A program made the translations under genes and the position numbers. A stretch of DNA of 64,000 nt from Paenibacillus sp. (GTDB lineage Bacteria; Bacillota; Bacilli; Paenibacillales; Paenibacillaceae), in assembly GCA_031254035.1 (NCBI GenBank), contig JAIRVF010000053.1:1-64000 (forward strand). Reading direction: 5' to 3'. Position 1 is the stretch's first letter, and each line of letters starts with the position of its first letter. A model generated the notes under the pieces. It saw only the letters and a list, made by a program, of their open reading frames with translations, was not told the origin of the DNA and made no database searches. Shown one piece after another: positions 34,100 through 44,240 of the stretch.

Positions 34100-34918
34100 C
34101 TATATGATCCGCTTTCGAATCCAGTCCGAAATAAGATCTGTCAAAATGACAAGCACGATGATTCCGAGCAAAATAATGCCGACCCGATTCCAGTTGCGGG
34201 CCTGAAGCGCAAAGATCAGCGGCGTCCCAATGCCTCCTGCACCTACCAAGCCAAGCGTCGCCGCGGAGCGGATATTAATCTCGAAACGGTACAGAGAGTA
34301 GGAGAGAAACTGTGGAATGACTTGCGGCAGTACTGCATAACGCAGCACCTGCAGTCGGTTTGCACCTGAGGCGACGAGCGCCTCCTGCGGCCCGCGGTCG
34401 ATATTCTCGATGGTCTCTGCATAGAGTTTGCCAAGCATGCCGACCGAATGAATACCCAGTGCAAGGACACCCGCAAAAGAACCAGGGCCGACCGCTTTAA
34501 TAAACAGAATCGCCACGATGATTTCGGGAAAAACACGGATGACACTCAGCATAATTTTTCCACTGCCCGAGATGGCGAGGCGCCGGCTCATATTTGTGGA
34601 TGCCCAGAAGGCGAACGGGATGCACACCACGGCGGCGATAACCGTACCGAGAATGGAAATGACCAGCGTATCAAGCAACCCCCGCAGTAGATCCTCACCT
34701 TCAGGAATGTAAACGAAGGACCAGTCTGGATGCAGGAACCCCTGCAGGATCGATTTGGATACGGTCCCTGCCGTACCTTGAATCCCTTCGAAATGGATCC
34801 CTTGGGCAGACCAATAATAAACGGCGATAACAATTAAGGTAATCAGCGCGAAGCGAATTTGCGAACTGAACACGGAGCCGGAAGTTTTTCCGGACGCGGT
34901 TGTAGTGTTATGTTTCAT
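34100..34918 (-). CDS. phnE: Phosphonate-type ABC transporter permease 2
   Basis: 272 residues with about six membrane helices and the permease EAA-like loop EALVASGANRLQVLRYAVLPQVIPQF. It overlaps the upstream permease gene by 4 bases (the ATG lies in its stop region), so translation is coupled. The pair of PhnE-type permeases forms the channel for the ATPase at 35727 and the binding protein at 36625. Substrate could be phosphonate, phosphite or another phosphate compound. Confidence 0.93.
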   Translation of the reverse strand: MKHNTTTASGKTSGSVFSSQIRFALITLIVIAVYYWSAQGIHFEGIQGTAGTVSKSILQGFLHPDWSFVYIPEGEDLLRGLLDTLVISILGTVIAAVVCIPFAFWASTNMSRRLAISGSGKIMLSVIRVFPEIIVAILFIKAVGPGSFAGVLALGIHSVGMLGKLYAETIENIDRGPQEALVASGANRLQVLRYAVLPQVIPQFLSYSLYRFEINIRSAATLGLVGAGGIGTPLIFALQARNWNRVGIILLGIIVLVILTDLISDWIRKRII

Positions 34919-35730
34919 AGCAGTTTCCTCCGGATCATCGTACTTCCGTAATCAATGATTAAGACGATCGCGAGCGTCAGCAAAATAATCATCGAAGCGC
35001 GGTCGTAGCGGAACAAACCAAGCGACCGGTCCAGCAGCAATCCGATGCCGCCCGCGCCGACAAGGCCAAGTACGGCCGCGGCCCGCACATTGACTTCGAA
35101 GGTATAAAGCAAATAGGACATAAAGTAAGGAAGCGCTTGAGGCACGACCCCATACCTAATAAGCTGCAACCGATTCGCGCCAACCGCGGTCATAGCTTCG
35201 AGCGGTCCGGGGTCGATGGCTTCGATTGCTTCATAGGCTAACTTGGCGATAATCCCAAACGAGAAGAACACGAGAGCCAGCATTCCAGCGAAAGGTCCGA
35301 TGCCAAATACGGCGACGAAAATGGCTGCGAACAACAGATCTGGTATGGTCCGGATCAGGTTCAGCACCATGCGCGCAGGCATTGTGATCCAGCGGCTGAT
35401 ACCTAAATTTGAAGCACAAAGCAGTGCAACCGGGATGGCAAACAAACCGCCCAATGTGGTGCCGAGAATGGCGATCTGGACGGTTTCCATCATCGGTTTC
35501 CAGATCGTAGGGAGATAACTCCAGTCCGGCGGAAACATCTCCTGCAGCAGGCTACCCATCTGTGGAAGTCCAATGATGAGCTGATAAGGAGTCACGCCTG
35601 TTTGAATCGAGCATGCCACCAGGATGGCCAGTAGAATGAGCCATCCGGCAGCCCGTTTGTATTTTCGAGGTGGCATGAACTCGGGTGTACTCGGTTTAAC
35701 TGAAGCCGTGGAAACGGGAGTCTTCATCAT
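34915..35730 (-). CDS. phnE: Phosphonate-type ABC transporter permease 1
   Basis: 271 residues, paralogous to the next permease ([53 protein letters not shown] matches it closely). It has about six membrane helices and the EAA loop. It overlaps the ATPase gene by 4 bases at its start. Operon order is phnD, phnC, phnE, phnE on the minus strand. Confidence 0.93.
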   Translation of the reverse strand: MMKTPVSTASVKPSTPEFMPPRKYKRAAGWLILLAILVACSIQTGVTPYQLIIGLPQMGSLLQEMFPPDWSYLPTIWKPMMETVQIAILGTTLGGLFAIPVALLCASNLGISRWITMPARMVLNLIRTIPDLLFAAIFVAVFGIGPFAGMLALVFFSFGIIAKLAYEAIEAIDPGPLEAMTAVGANRLQLIRYGVVPQALPYFMSYLLYTFEVNVRAAAVLGLVGAGGIGLLLDRSLGLFRYDRASMIILLTLAIVLIIDYGSTMIRRKLL

Positions 35731-36494
35731 GCCCCTCCCAGCAGCTCATCCTGCAGCACGGGACGGCCGTAAATTTCGGCAAAAGCCTCGTCGGTAGCTT
35801 CTTCCGGCGTTCCGTCGAATACGACTTCCCCAGCACGGAGTCCGATAATTCGCGTCGCGTACTCACGGGCCAAGTCGATAAAATGTAGGTTGATGATCGT
35901 GGTAATATTCATTTCACGGTTGATCCGCTGCAAATCGTCCATCACCTGGCGGGTGGTCAGCGGGTCAAGTGAAGCGACGGGTTCATCCGCCAAAATGACC
36001 TGTGCTTCCTGCGCAAGTGCGCGGGCGATCGATACTCGCTGCTGTTGGCCGCCCGAGAGCTGGTCGGCACGGATATAAGCTTTTTCTCGGATGTTGACGC
36101 GTCTTAGCGCCTCAAGGGACAATTCCACATCTTCTTTAGGAAACCAACCGAGCATGGTACGCATTGTGGAATGATAACCTACCCGCCCTGACAACACGTT
36201 GCGAAGGACGGTGGAGCGTTTAATCAGGTTGAAATTTTGAAAGATCATGCCTATGTCGCGCCGGATATGGCGGAGCTGGCTGCCTGAAGCTTGGGTCACC
36301 GATTTGCCGTTAACCTGGATGTTTCCTGCTGTGATATCCGTCAGACGGTTGATGCTTCGCAGAAAAGTGGACTTGCCTGCACCGGAGAGACCGACGATAA
36401 CAACCAGTTCCCCTTCTTTGATCGTTAGATTTATGTTGTTAAGTCCGACCGTTCCGTTCGGATAGACCTTGGATACTTTGTCGAATTTAATCAT
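35727..36494 (-). CDS. phnC: Phosphonate-type ABC transporter ATPase PhnC
   Basis: 255 residues. Walker A is GLSGAGKST, the signature is [15 protein letters not shown], Walker B is [13 protein letters not shown], and the H-loop is [10 protein letters not shown], typical of PhnC. It powers uptake by the two permeases. The start ATG 36494 is preceded by a GAAAGTTGG-like weak site 10 bases upstream. A 130-base gap with a small hairpin separates it from phnD. Confidence 0.94.
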   Translation of the reverse strand: MIKFDKVSKVYPNGTVGLNNINLTIKEGELVVIVGLSGAGKSTFLRSINRLTDITAGNIQVNGKSVTQASGSQLRHIRRDIGMIFQNFNLIKRSTVLRNVLSGRVGYHSTMRTMLGWFPKEDVELSLEALRRVNIREKAYIRADQLSGGQQQRVSIARALAQEAQVILADEPVASLDPLTTRQVMDDLQRINREMNITTIINLHFIDLAREYATRIIGLRAGEVVFDGTPEEATDEAFAEIYGRPVLQDELLGGA

Positions 36495-36558
36495 GCCCGA
36501 ACCAACTTTCTGTAATAGTATCTGAAAGGAAAGGAGCTTTATTCTAATGGGAAAACAA

Positions 36559-36584
36559 CACCGCCATAAAAACCATGGACGGTG
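36559..36584 (-). promoter_or_regulatory. Intercistronic hairpin phnD-phnC
   Basis: CACCGCCAT and ATGGACGGTG pair with one bulge between phnD and phnC. As in other binding-protein operons, such a stem may keep phnD mRNA more abundant than the rest; this is inferred. Confidence 0.45.
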
Positions 36585-36624
36585 CTGCCCTGATTACTGC
36601 ACGAATGAATTAAGAGTTTTGAGA

Positions 36625-37590
36625 TTACTTGATTTCTTGGCCAACGGCTTTGGCATATTCGCGAACCGGATCGAAGTTTTTGTCGTCCCCGGCAGTGTAG
36701 CCTACATGCGTATAGATGTCTTTGATGATTTTAGCGCCTTCGGCATCGTTGGTAATATCGATAAATGCCTGGCTGATTTTTTCTCTCCAGCTTTGATCCA
36801 TATCGTTACGGACGCTGACAGTGTCGTTCGGAATTTTGGCGGTGTAGTGAATGACGCGGGTTTTTTCGAATACGTCAGGAACGTCTTTTTTAACTGTATT
36901 GCGCGCGTCTTGGAAAACTGCAACAGCGTCCACCTGGCCGTTTAGCAGCGCCATAATGGCGGCGTCATGTCCTTTAATCGTTACGCCTTGTACGTCCTTG
37001 TCAGGATCAATGCCCTCTTTTTTGAGCTCGGCAGCCGGGAAGACATAACCCGCGGAAGACGTCACGTTTTGCCAACCGATCTTCTTACCTTTCAGATCTT
37101 TAAGGCTTTGGATCGGAGAATCCTTTTTCACGACGATCATGGATTTATAGAAATCAACTTTCTCTGTTGTGTCTTCGCCCGTGTCGTCCTTGATGCCGTA
37201 ACGCTGCGCTTGAAGGAGAAGATCGACTGTCTTTTTGTTGTCATGAGCCAGAACATATGCATTTGGCGGTAGGAAGCCGACGTCAACCTGTTTAGAAGCC
37301 ATCGCTTCCACAATGGTGTTATAATCCGGGGATACAGTCACGTGAACCGAGATCCCAAGCTTGTCGCCAAGCAGCTTTTCAAGTGGTTTTGTTTTGGCTT
37401 CCAGTGTATCCGCATTCTGGGATGGAACGAATTGTACATTAAGTTCTTTCGGCACATAAGCCGAAGATGCCGCTTCCGCGGTTCCGGATGCTGCGTCTTT
37501 GCTTTCGCTTCCTGCGCTTTTGGATCCACAGGCTGCCAGGCCAGCTGCGAGCGCCAGCGTCATGCTGATCGTTAGTACTTTTTTAAACAT
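36625..37590 (-). CDS. phnD: Phosphonate-type substrate-binding lipoprotein PhnD
   Basis: 321 residues from the ATG at 37590, with GGAGGGG upstream. The signal peptide has a lipobox (LAAGLAAC), so it is anchored to the membrane outer face. The domain is of PhnD/PtxB type: LNVQFVPSQNADTLEAKTKPLEKLLGDKLGI, DVGFLPPNAYVLAHD, GWQNVTSSAGYVFPAAEL. It delivers phosphonate, phosphite or similar anions to the PhnCEE transporter. First gene of the operon. Confidence 0.94.
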   Translation of the reverse strand: MFKKVLTISMTLALAAGLAACGSKSAGSESKDAASGTAEAASSAYVPKELNVQFVPSQNADTLEAKTKPLEKLLGDKLGISVHVTVSPDYNTIVEAMASKQVDVGFLPPNAYVLAHDNKKTVDLLLQAQRYGIKDDTGEDTTEKVDFYKSMIVVKKDSPIQSLKDLKGKKIGWQNVTSSAGYVFPAAELKKEGIDPDKDVQGVTIKGHDAAIMALLNGQVDAVAVFQDARNTVKKDVPDVFEKTRVIHYTAKIPNDTVSVRNDMDQSWREKISQAFIDITNDAEGAKIIKDIYTHVGYTAGDDKNFDPVREYAKAVGQEIK

Positions 37591-38093
37591 GATGGTCCCC
37601 TCCACAAATTTGTCTTTTTAGGTCAGACGCATCCGCCTGACAGAAACGAGCTTAACATAGGCGCGAGAGGCAAGGGTTAACGCAAAGGGTTTCTTTTGTT
37701 GGTTCCCTGTAAAATTTTCCACAAGCGAAACCAGAACCAAACCTAGGTATGAGCCGGGAAATCGACCAATTATTATAGAAAGAAAGAGGGGCTGCGGGAC
37801 TTTACGCCTGCTTAACGTTCCGGGGGTATAATGAGCGTGATGTTTAGGCTCAATTCATAATTAGTATTTAACAATAGGCGAAGGAAGCGGAGGAGACGGA
37901 ATCGATCTGAAGAAGCGAAGCGGTCGCCTTTGTCTCCGAATTTCAACCTTTGTCAAAGGTTATATTCAGGAAATTTGGAGACAACAGCGATCGGAAGAAC
38001 GATCCGGAACCGCAGCGATCAACTCGCATAATATCAAGAACTAATTTTAGTTTTGAGCCATTTTAGATAGGAAAATTTAAGGGAGTGGTAACG
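37591..38093. other. Divergent intergenic region phnD / metallophosphatase
   Basis: About 500 bases without a gene. It must hold the promoters of both operons. Most of the right half is the MITE-like element at 37847-38059. I looked for PhoP boxes (TTAACA at 11-bp spacing) upstream of phnD and did not find a convincing set. Confidence 0.6.
37847..38059. mobile_element. MITE-like element, copy A (213 bp)
   Basis: It begins GGCTCAATTCATAATTAGT and ends ACTAATTTTAGTTTTGAGCC, terminal inverted repeats with small mismatches. Inside is a long stem made by TGTCTCCGAATTTC and GAAATTTGGAGACA, followed by ACAGCGATCGGAAGAACGAT. It shares these ends and the core with copy B at 53335-53576, so it is a dispersed non-coding element, probably mobilised by a transposase encoded elsewhere. 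Confidence 0.7.
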
Positions 38094-40118
38094 GTGAGCG
38101 GCATTCAAAACGGACAATGGGCGGACGTGCAGGGCAAGGCTGAACCATCCATGAAGCTGAGGATTTTGTCGACGACGGATGTGCATGGCAGTCTAATGGA
38201 TTACGACTATTACCGGGACGAGGAGGATGCTTCGCTCGGGCTGGTCCGGATTGCCACCTTGGTTCATCAAGCAAGGGCCGAAGCAGAAAACACGCTTCTT
38301 GTGGATAATGGGGATTTGATACAGGGGACGCCGCTGGCGACATGCGCAGTCCGCACGGCTTCATCTTCTTTCACAGGAGTTGAACACTTTGTCCATCCGG
38401 CGATCCGGGTAATGAATGCGATGGGATATGATGCGGCAACCTTTGGCAATCATGAATTCAATTACGGACTGGATTATTTAGATAAAGTAGTCGCTGGCGC
38501 CGCTTTTCCATATGTGAACGCTAATGTTTATATGCAAGAGCTGGAGCCAGGTAGCGGACAACAGGTGAATCGATACACACCATACGTGATTCTGACAAAA
38601 ACATGTTTTGACAGCGCCGGAATGCCGCATGAAGTGCGGATCGGAGTGATCGGATTCGTGCCCCCACAAATATTGAATTGGGATCGAAACCATTTGGAAG
38701 GCAAGGTACAAGTCCAAGATATGGTTCAGTCTGCATTAGAATGGGTACCGCGGATGAAAGAGGAGGGAGCGGATGTTGTGATTGCGCTTGCCCACACGGG
38801 GTTTGATCCTGATGTATCCCTGATTGACCGCAATGCCGAAAATGCCATGCTGCCGCTCAGCCTCGTGCCTGATATCGATGCCATAACCTTCTCTCATACG
38901 CATAGGGTGTTTCCTTCTCCGGATTTTGCCGCTTTAAATACAGCCTTTAAATCAGCGGATGGAACTCCACTTCCCTGCTTGGATTGGCAGAAAGGAACCA
39001 TCAATGGACTGCCTGCCGTACAGGCCGGATACGGGGGCATGATGCTCGGGATCATTGATTTATCGCTGGAACTGCAGGATGGTAGATGGCGGGTGGCTCA
39101 CGGAGAGTCTATGATCCGTGAAGTGTACGACCATTCACGCAGAATCGAGCTGGCTAAACCTGATCCTGCACTGGCGGAAATGCTGCGGAAACCGCATCAA
39201 CAGGCGGTAGCTTATGCAAACGCTCCGATCGGACGGGTCGAGGCGCCTTTGCACAGCTATTTCTCTTTGGTACATGAGGATGCTTCTGTTCAGCTTGTCA
39301 ACCGTGCTCAAATCGCTTACGCCCAGCGCTGGTTAGCCGCTTCCGCTCCCCATTTGCGGCACCTGCCGGTTCTCTCTGCCGGGTCGCCGTTTAAAACGGG
39401 GCGGAACGGACCGAAAGAGTATGCGGATATCTCGGCAGGGTCTATTGCCATCAAAAACGCGACCGAGCTGTATTTGTTCGACAATACCGTTAAAGGTGTC
39501 AAAATGACCGGCGCTGGAATTAAGGAATGGCTTGAAATGGCCGCAGGTTTGTACAACCGGATCGATCCGGAGGCAACCGCAGAGCAACCGCTGCTAAATC
39601 CACGGTTTGCGGTTTTTCAGTTCGATGTCATCGGCGGCGTTACCTACCGGGTGGATGTCACTGAGCCTGCAAAATACAAACCGGACGGTACAGTGCATCA
39701 TCCTTCCGCTAGCAGAATAACCGATCTTTGTTACCAAGGCAGCCCGGTGGATCCAGAGCAGGAGTTTATTGTAGTTACCAGCAATTATCGCGTATTTGGA
39801 TGTAATTTCCCTGGCCTCCGTGAAGCGGAACTGATCATGGATACTGAAGATGAAAACCGTGAGGTGCTTATCGATTATATCGCCGGGGAAGGTAATCTTG
39901 ACGGGGGTGTTGAAGAAAACTGGAGTTTCGTTTCTGTTAACAGGCCGGTGAACATTACTTTCCTTTCTTCGCCAGCTGCCGTGAAATATGTTGGGGACTT
40001 TCCGCAAATTGCTTGTACCGGGCGGACCAATGAGCAGGGATACGGCATTTACAAAATCGACCTGAGCATGGGGCAAGTTCCCGAGGTAGTGTTAGCTGAT
40101 CGTAAAGCTGTCTTGTAA
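38094..40118 (+). CDS. Bifunctional 5'-nucleotidase / cyclic-nucleotide phosphodiesterase family protein
   Basis: 674 residues from GTG 38094, with GGGAG 8 bases upstream. The calcineurin-like metallophosphatase domain has STTDVHGSLMDYDYY, VDNGDLIQGTPL, GNHEFNYG, ALAHTGF and FSHTHRVF (metal ligands). The C-terminal 5'-nucleotidase domain (about 390-640) binds the base, with SAGSPFKTGRNGP and LYLFDNTV. There is no signal peptide, unusual as most relatives (CpdB, YfkN) are exported. Its place opposite the phn operon suggests phosphate scavenging. Confidence 0.9.
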   Translation: MSGIQNGQWADVQGKAEPSMKLRILSTTDVHGSLMDYDYYRDEEDASLGLVRIATLVHQARAEAENTLLVDNGDLIQGTPLATCAVRTASSSFTGVEHFVHPAIRVMNAMGYDAATFGNHEFNYGLDYLDKVVAGAAFPYVNANVYMQELEPGSGQQVNRYTPYVILTKTCFDSAGMPHEVRIGVIGFVPPQILNWDRNHLEGKVQVQDMVQSALEWVPRMKEEGADVVIALAHTGFDPDVSLIDRNAENAMLPLSLVPDIDAITFSHTHRVFPSPDFAALNTAFKSADGTPLPCLDWQKGTINGLPAVQAGYGGMMLGIIDLSLELQDGRWRVAHGESMIREVYDHSRRIELAKPDPALAEMLRKPHQQAVAYANAPIGRVEAPLHSYFSLVHEDASVQLVNRAQIAYAQRWLAASAPHLRHLPVLSAGSPFKTGRNGPKEYADISAGSIAIKNATELYLFDNTVKGVKMTGAGIKEWLEMAAGLYNRIDPEATAEQPLLNPRFAVFQFDVIGGVTYRVDVTEPAKYKPDGTVHHPSASRITDLCYQGSPVDPEQEFIVVTSNYRVFGCNFPGLREAELIMDTEDENREVLIDYIAGEGNLDGGVEENWSFVSVNRPVNITFLSSPAAVKYVGDFPQIACTGRTNEQGYGIYKIDLSMGQVPEVVLADRKAVL

Positions 40119-40428
40119 AATGTATCGTAATACAAAAATTGACATATCAGATTGCATTTTCATATTTATAATAGTTAACAAATCCTAATTTTACTCGAAA
40201 CGCAGGGGCTCAGGTGACTTGAGACCTCTGCGTCTTTTTTACAAATATAAGGATTAAGGCGCTTATCTAGCCGCCATTTTCTATTATAAAATCCTACTAA
40301 TATAGCGATGGAGGCGATCTTATGAATGCGCGATAAAATTTTACAGATTCGGCAAATTGTAATAATAAAGGGATGTTATGTTTAAGGGGTTCTGAGATTT
40401 TATAAGAATTGGGGAGGAAAAAGAAGGA
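40119..40428. other. Intergenic stretch before the dockerin protein
   Basis: About 310 bases. It holds the terminator at 40201-40240. The rest is AT-rich promoter-like sequence; I see no conserved RNA or small gene. Confidence 0.5.
40201..40240 (+). terminator. Rho-independent terminator
   Basis: CGCAGGGGCTCA pairs with TGAGACCTCTGCG (one mismatch and one bulge), followed by TCTTTTTT. Confidence 0.82.
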
Positions 40429-43400
40429 ATGAATATGGCCAATCATTTGAAGTTCCGCAACCGGAAGCTTGTTGGTTTCTTTTTTGCTTTTGTTTTGGTG
40501 TTATCTAGCGTGTTTGGCTGCATGCCGGCGCAAGCTGACGCCTCGGTGCTCACCGTTGCTGAGGCGATCGCCAAGAACAATAGCGGAGAAACGGCTACGG
40601 TAGAAGGTTACATCGTTGGCGAAGTGTATAATTCCAAGCTTGTTTTTTCAAATTTTCAGGATGACCTAAACGTTCTCATCGCAGATACTCCCGGCGAAAC
40701 GAATAAAAGCAAACTGATCGATGTGCAGGTATCCGCAAGCTTCCGTCCTGCGATCGGGCTGAAATCCAACCCGGCCAATCTGGGCAAAAAGCTTCACGTA
40801 ACAGGTACGCTGACCGCTTACAGCGGAATGAATGGCGTTAAAAATCCGACTGCGATGAGCGTATCAGGGGAATCCGGCGGAGGAGATCCCGGCACCGGCG
40901 GCACACCAGATCCGAAAGATCCGGGCAGTGAAAATATCGGCGTTCCTACCACCCTTCCGGACGGTACAGGCAAAAAAGTGCTGTTCGATCAAAGCCACGC
41001 CCAAACTGCAGGAGCTGCCGATTGGGTCATTGACGGAGCTTTTTCCGACTTTGCGGACGGCCTGAGGAATGCAAAATTTCAGGTGGATGTACTGGAAAGA
41101 AAACTCCCGATGAATGCCCAGTCTTACGATACCCCAACCATTACGCTCAACAAGTTAAAGCAATATGATGTATTTATTATCAGCGAAGCGAATATTCCTT
41201 TTAAAGCCTCCGAGCAGGATGCAATGCTGCAGTATGTCAAGGAAGGCGGCAGCATTTTCTTCATCTCCGACCATTATAACTCCGACCGGAACCTGAACCG
41301 CTGGGATTCCTCGGAAGTGATGAACGGCTACCGACGCGGAGCATTCGGAAATCCAACTAAAGGCATGTCTGCGGAAGAAGCGGCTTCCGGTTCGATGAAA
41401 GATGTAACCAGCTCGGATTGGCTCGGGCAAAACTTTGGCGTCCGTTTCCGTTACAATTCCATCGGTGACGTGACCAAGACGGATACCGTGAAATATGATC
41501 AATCTTTCGGCATTACAGCCGGCGTTAACGACGTGGAAATGCATGCCGGATCCACGCTTGTCATTCTGGATCCAAAACGCGTAAAAGGCGTGGTTTTCCT
41601 GCCAAAAAACGTTCCTGGCTGGAGCAACGCCGTTGAGAACAGCGATAAGAAAAACTTCCCGAACGGCGGGGTTTACCAAAACGGTGGTATCGCCGAAGGG
41701 CCTTATGCGGCCATTTCCAAGCTGGAAAAAGGCAAAGCCGCATTTATTGGTGATTCGTCCCCGGTCGAAGATTCCAGCCCTGCTTATGTCCGCGAGGACA
41801 ATGGCGGCAAGAAAACAACCTTTGACGGATTCAAGGATGAAGGTCAGGATGGCGTATTCCTCGTTCAAACGGTAGAATGGCTGGCTGTTCATGAAAATTA
41901 CTCGACCTTTGAAAATCAAGGGATTACGCTTGATGCGTCTACACCGCTGCTCGGTGCTCTTGAGGAACCGGCTACATCTGCCGAAATCCCTGGAACAGAA
42001 CCTTGGACAACTCCGGCAGCAGGTTATAAATGGTATGATCCATCCACATATAAAGCGGGATCCTACGGCTCGGGTAAAGAAGGTCCGGTTGTGACCATTC
42101 CGGATCTGACGACCATCGCAAGCGCTAGAGCCGCGGCTGATAACAACTACGTTACGGTTCAAGGGGTCATTACATCCGAACCCGGCATTTTTGGTGGATC
42201 TGGCTTTTACTTGCAGGACGGAACCGCCGGCATCTACGTCTACCCCGGCAAAGCTGCGGGATATCATGTTGGCGACAAAATCAAAATTACCGCCCAAAAA
42301 ACCGTATACAACTCCGAGGTAGAGCTGATGAATGACGTCCAGTTTACCAAACTAGACGACCAGACGAACATTCCGGCTCCAGCGCCTATCGTTCAAGATG
42401 CGATGAATGCCAGCAATCAGGGGCAGCTCATTACATTAAAAAACGCAACCGTACGGAATTATGCGATTGTAACTGGCTCGCTGGAATTCGACCTGGTAAA
42501 CGGAAACATAACCAATCATGTGCGCGTTGACAGCCGTACGGGAATTTCTGCGGATACGCTGAAGACGGCATTCCCGGAAGGTACAAATGTAGATATTACC
42601 GGGATTTCATCCATCTTTAAAAATAATTATCAGCTTAAACTACTGAATCTCGCCGATATCCGTCCAGCAGAGACGGGGGCGGAAAATCATCCGCCTGTGT
42701 TCACTGCTATTGATCCACAGACGATGCAGGTCGGCTCGGCATTATCTTTTAAGGTACAAGCTGTAGATCCGGATCAGGACAGCCTTGTTTATACCGCTGT
42801 TCAGCTTCCGGACGGGGCGAACTTCGACCCTGCGCTACAAACCTTCTCTTGGACACCACAAAAGGAAGGGAGCTACACGGCATCCTTTAAGGTCGAAGAC
42901 GGCAAGGGAGGCAGCGACACGCTCCACGTAAGGATTTCCGTAACTTCTGTATCCACAGGAGAAGAAAATACGGCTATCCTGACCGGACCTGCCTCGGTTT
43001 ATGCTGGAGCGCCTGTTGACCTGGCGGTTGGCGTAAGCAAGTTGACGTACCCGTTTACGGCAATGGATGTTACGATTCAATACGATCCGTCCCGAATCAC
43101 GTTTGATACGGTAACCAATCAAGACGGCAATCCGATTCTTGCCGAAACTGCAGTAACTTCATCCAGAAACGGACTGAGTGTACTGGCGGCGGGCGTCAAA
43201 CCGGATGCTGGACAGATCCGTCTTCTCCTGGCGAGTACGGGCGAAGAACATGCGGTAAAAGAGAGCGGAGAACTGTTTAAGCTGCATGGCAAGCTGAAAG
43301 CGGACGCCTCCGGTTATGCCGATTTGTCATTATCTTCATTTACCGTATCCCTGGACGGCTCTTCTCAGGAGCTCGGCACGAGCGCGACCTCGGTTCATAT

Positions 43401-44088
43401 GCAGATCGTTGTGGCTGACCACACCGCACTGCTGGCGGCCATCCAGGATGCGCAAAAGCTGGCCGACCAGGCCGTAACCGGAACGAAACCAGGACAGTAC
43501 CCACCTGCAGCTAAAGCGGATCTTCTGGCTGCCATCCAAGCGGCGAATGCTGTTTATAACCATGCTTCCGCTACGCAGGAGCAGATCAACTCGGCGCTGG
43601 CTGCGTTGACCCAAGCGGTGAATACCTTCAGAAACTCGGTCATTCCGATTCCATCGATGCCTGCGGATAAGTCTGCTTTGACCGCGGCGATTGCTACCGC
43701 GCAGAACATTTATGATCATGCTGCCGCAGGTGACAAAATCGGCCAATATCCTGCTGCGGCCAAATTAGCGCTGCAAGCCGCAATCCAGTCGGCTGTATCG
43801 GTGAACAACAGCTCTTCCGTTTCGCAGTCGGAGGTGGATGCCGCTGTGTCTGCACTGAACAGTGCCGTTTCGCTCTTCCAGTCCAAACTGATCACGCTGG
43901 TTCCGGGAGCAGGCGGCAAGATCTCCGTCCAAGACCTGTCCATCATCGCCAAATATTATGGCATCAAATCGACTGACAGTAATTGGAGCCGCGTAGCTTC
44001 CGCCGACCTCTTCAATGAAGGCGAAATTACGATCCGTTCGCTGGCAGGTGTTGCCCAGATGATTATTGGAGACTGGTACAACAAATAA
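40429..44088 (+). CDS. Large secreted multidomain protein with cohesin-like, FIVAR and dockerin-like parts
   Basis: 1219 residues. Signal peptide (MNMANHLKFRNRKLVGFFFAFVLVLSSVFG). In order: an OB-fold of DUF6359 type (about 36-145); a GATase-like fold with KVLFDQSHAQT and GGSIFFISDHYNSDRN (185-490); a second OB-fold (about 565-745, ITSEPGIFGGSGFYLQDGTAGIYVYPG); an Ig-like domain (NHPPVFTAIDPQTMQVGSAL); a cohesin-like beta domain (860-990); two FIVAR-type helical repeats; and a C-terminal pair of dockerin-like repeats (KISVQDLSIIAKYYG and EITIRSLAGVAQMIIGDWYNK). No polysaccharide-cleaving domain is seen. The GATase-like region may bind a ligand. It is followed by the cohesin-SLH protein. Confidence 0.87.
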   Translation: MNMANHLKFRNRKLVGFFFAFVLVLSSVFGCMPAQADASVLTVAEAIAKNNSGETATVEGYIVGEVYNSKLVFSNFQDDLNVLIADTPGETNKSKLIDVQVSASFRPAIGLKSNPANLGKKLHVTGTLTAYSGMNGVKNPTAMSVSGESGGGDPGTGGTPDPKDPGSENIGVPTTLPDGTGKKVLFDQSHAQTAGAADWVIDGAFSDFADGLRNAKFQVDVLERKLPMNAQSYDTPTITLNKLKQYDVFIISEANIPFKASEQDAMLQYVKEGGSIFFISDHYNSDRNLNRWDSSEVMNGYRRGAFGNPTKGMSAEEAASGSMKDVTSSDWLGQNFGVRFRYNSIGDVTKTDTVKYDQSFGITAGVNDVEMHAGSTLVILDPKRVKGVVFLPKNVPGWSNAVENSDKKNFPNGGVYQNGGIAEGPYAAISKLEKGKAAFIGDSSPVEDSSPAYVREDNGGKKTTFDGFKDEGQDGVFLVQTVEWLAVHENYSTFENQGITLDASTPLLGALEEPATSAEIPGTEPWTTPAAGYKWYDPSTYKAGSYGSGKEGPVVTIPDLTTIASARAAADNNYVTVQGVITSEPGIFGGSGFYLQDGTAGIYVYPGKAAGYHVGDKIKITAQKTVYNSEVELMNDVQFTKLDDQTNIPAPAPIVQDAMNASNQGQLITLKNATVRNYAIVTGSLEFDLVNGNITNHVRVDSRTGISADTLKTAFPEGTNVDITGISSIFKNNYQLKLLNLADIRPAETGAENHPPVFTAIDPQTMQVGSALSFKVQAVDPDQDSLVYTAVQLPDGANFDPALQTFSWTPQKEGSYTASFKVEDGKGGSDTLHVRISVTSVSTGEENTAILTGPASVYAGAPVDLAVGVSKLTYPFTAMDVTIQYDPSRITFDTVTNQDGNPILAETAVTSSRNGLSVLAAGVKPDAGQIRLLLASTGEEHAVKESGELFKLHGKLKADASGYADLSLSSFTVSLDGSSQELGTSATSVHMQIVVADHTALLAAIQDAQKLADQAVTGTKPGQYPPAAKADLLAAIQAANAVYNHASATQEQINSALAALTQAVNTFRNSVIPIPSMPADKSALTAAIATAQNIYDHAAAGDKIGQYPAAAKLALQAAIQSAVSVNNSSSVSQSEVDAAVSALNSAVSLFQSKLITLVPGAGGKISVQDLSIIAKYYGIKSTDSNWSRVASADLFNEGEITIRSLAGVAQMIIGDWYNK

Positions 44089-44240
44089 ATCTGGGAGCAA
44101 CAGCGATCGAAAGAACATTTCACCCGGCTACCTTTATCCTTAAACTGATTGCTTCAACTTATATACTGAAAATGAACGAATCGCAGGACGCAGCTACCCG
44201 GCTGTTTCCTGCGATTTGCAGTCTGAAAGGATGGATACTA

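Noticed and set aside
37591..37846. PhoP/PHO boxes upstream of phnD
   Set aside because: Single TTTACA- and TTAACC-like words occur, but not in the 11-bp tandem spacing needed.
41155..42297. 380-codon minus-strand frame inside the dockerin protein gene
   Set aside because: It is antisense to a well-supported gene, rich in Arg/Cys as expected of a shadow frame, without motifs.
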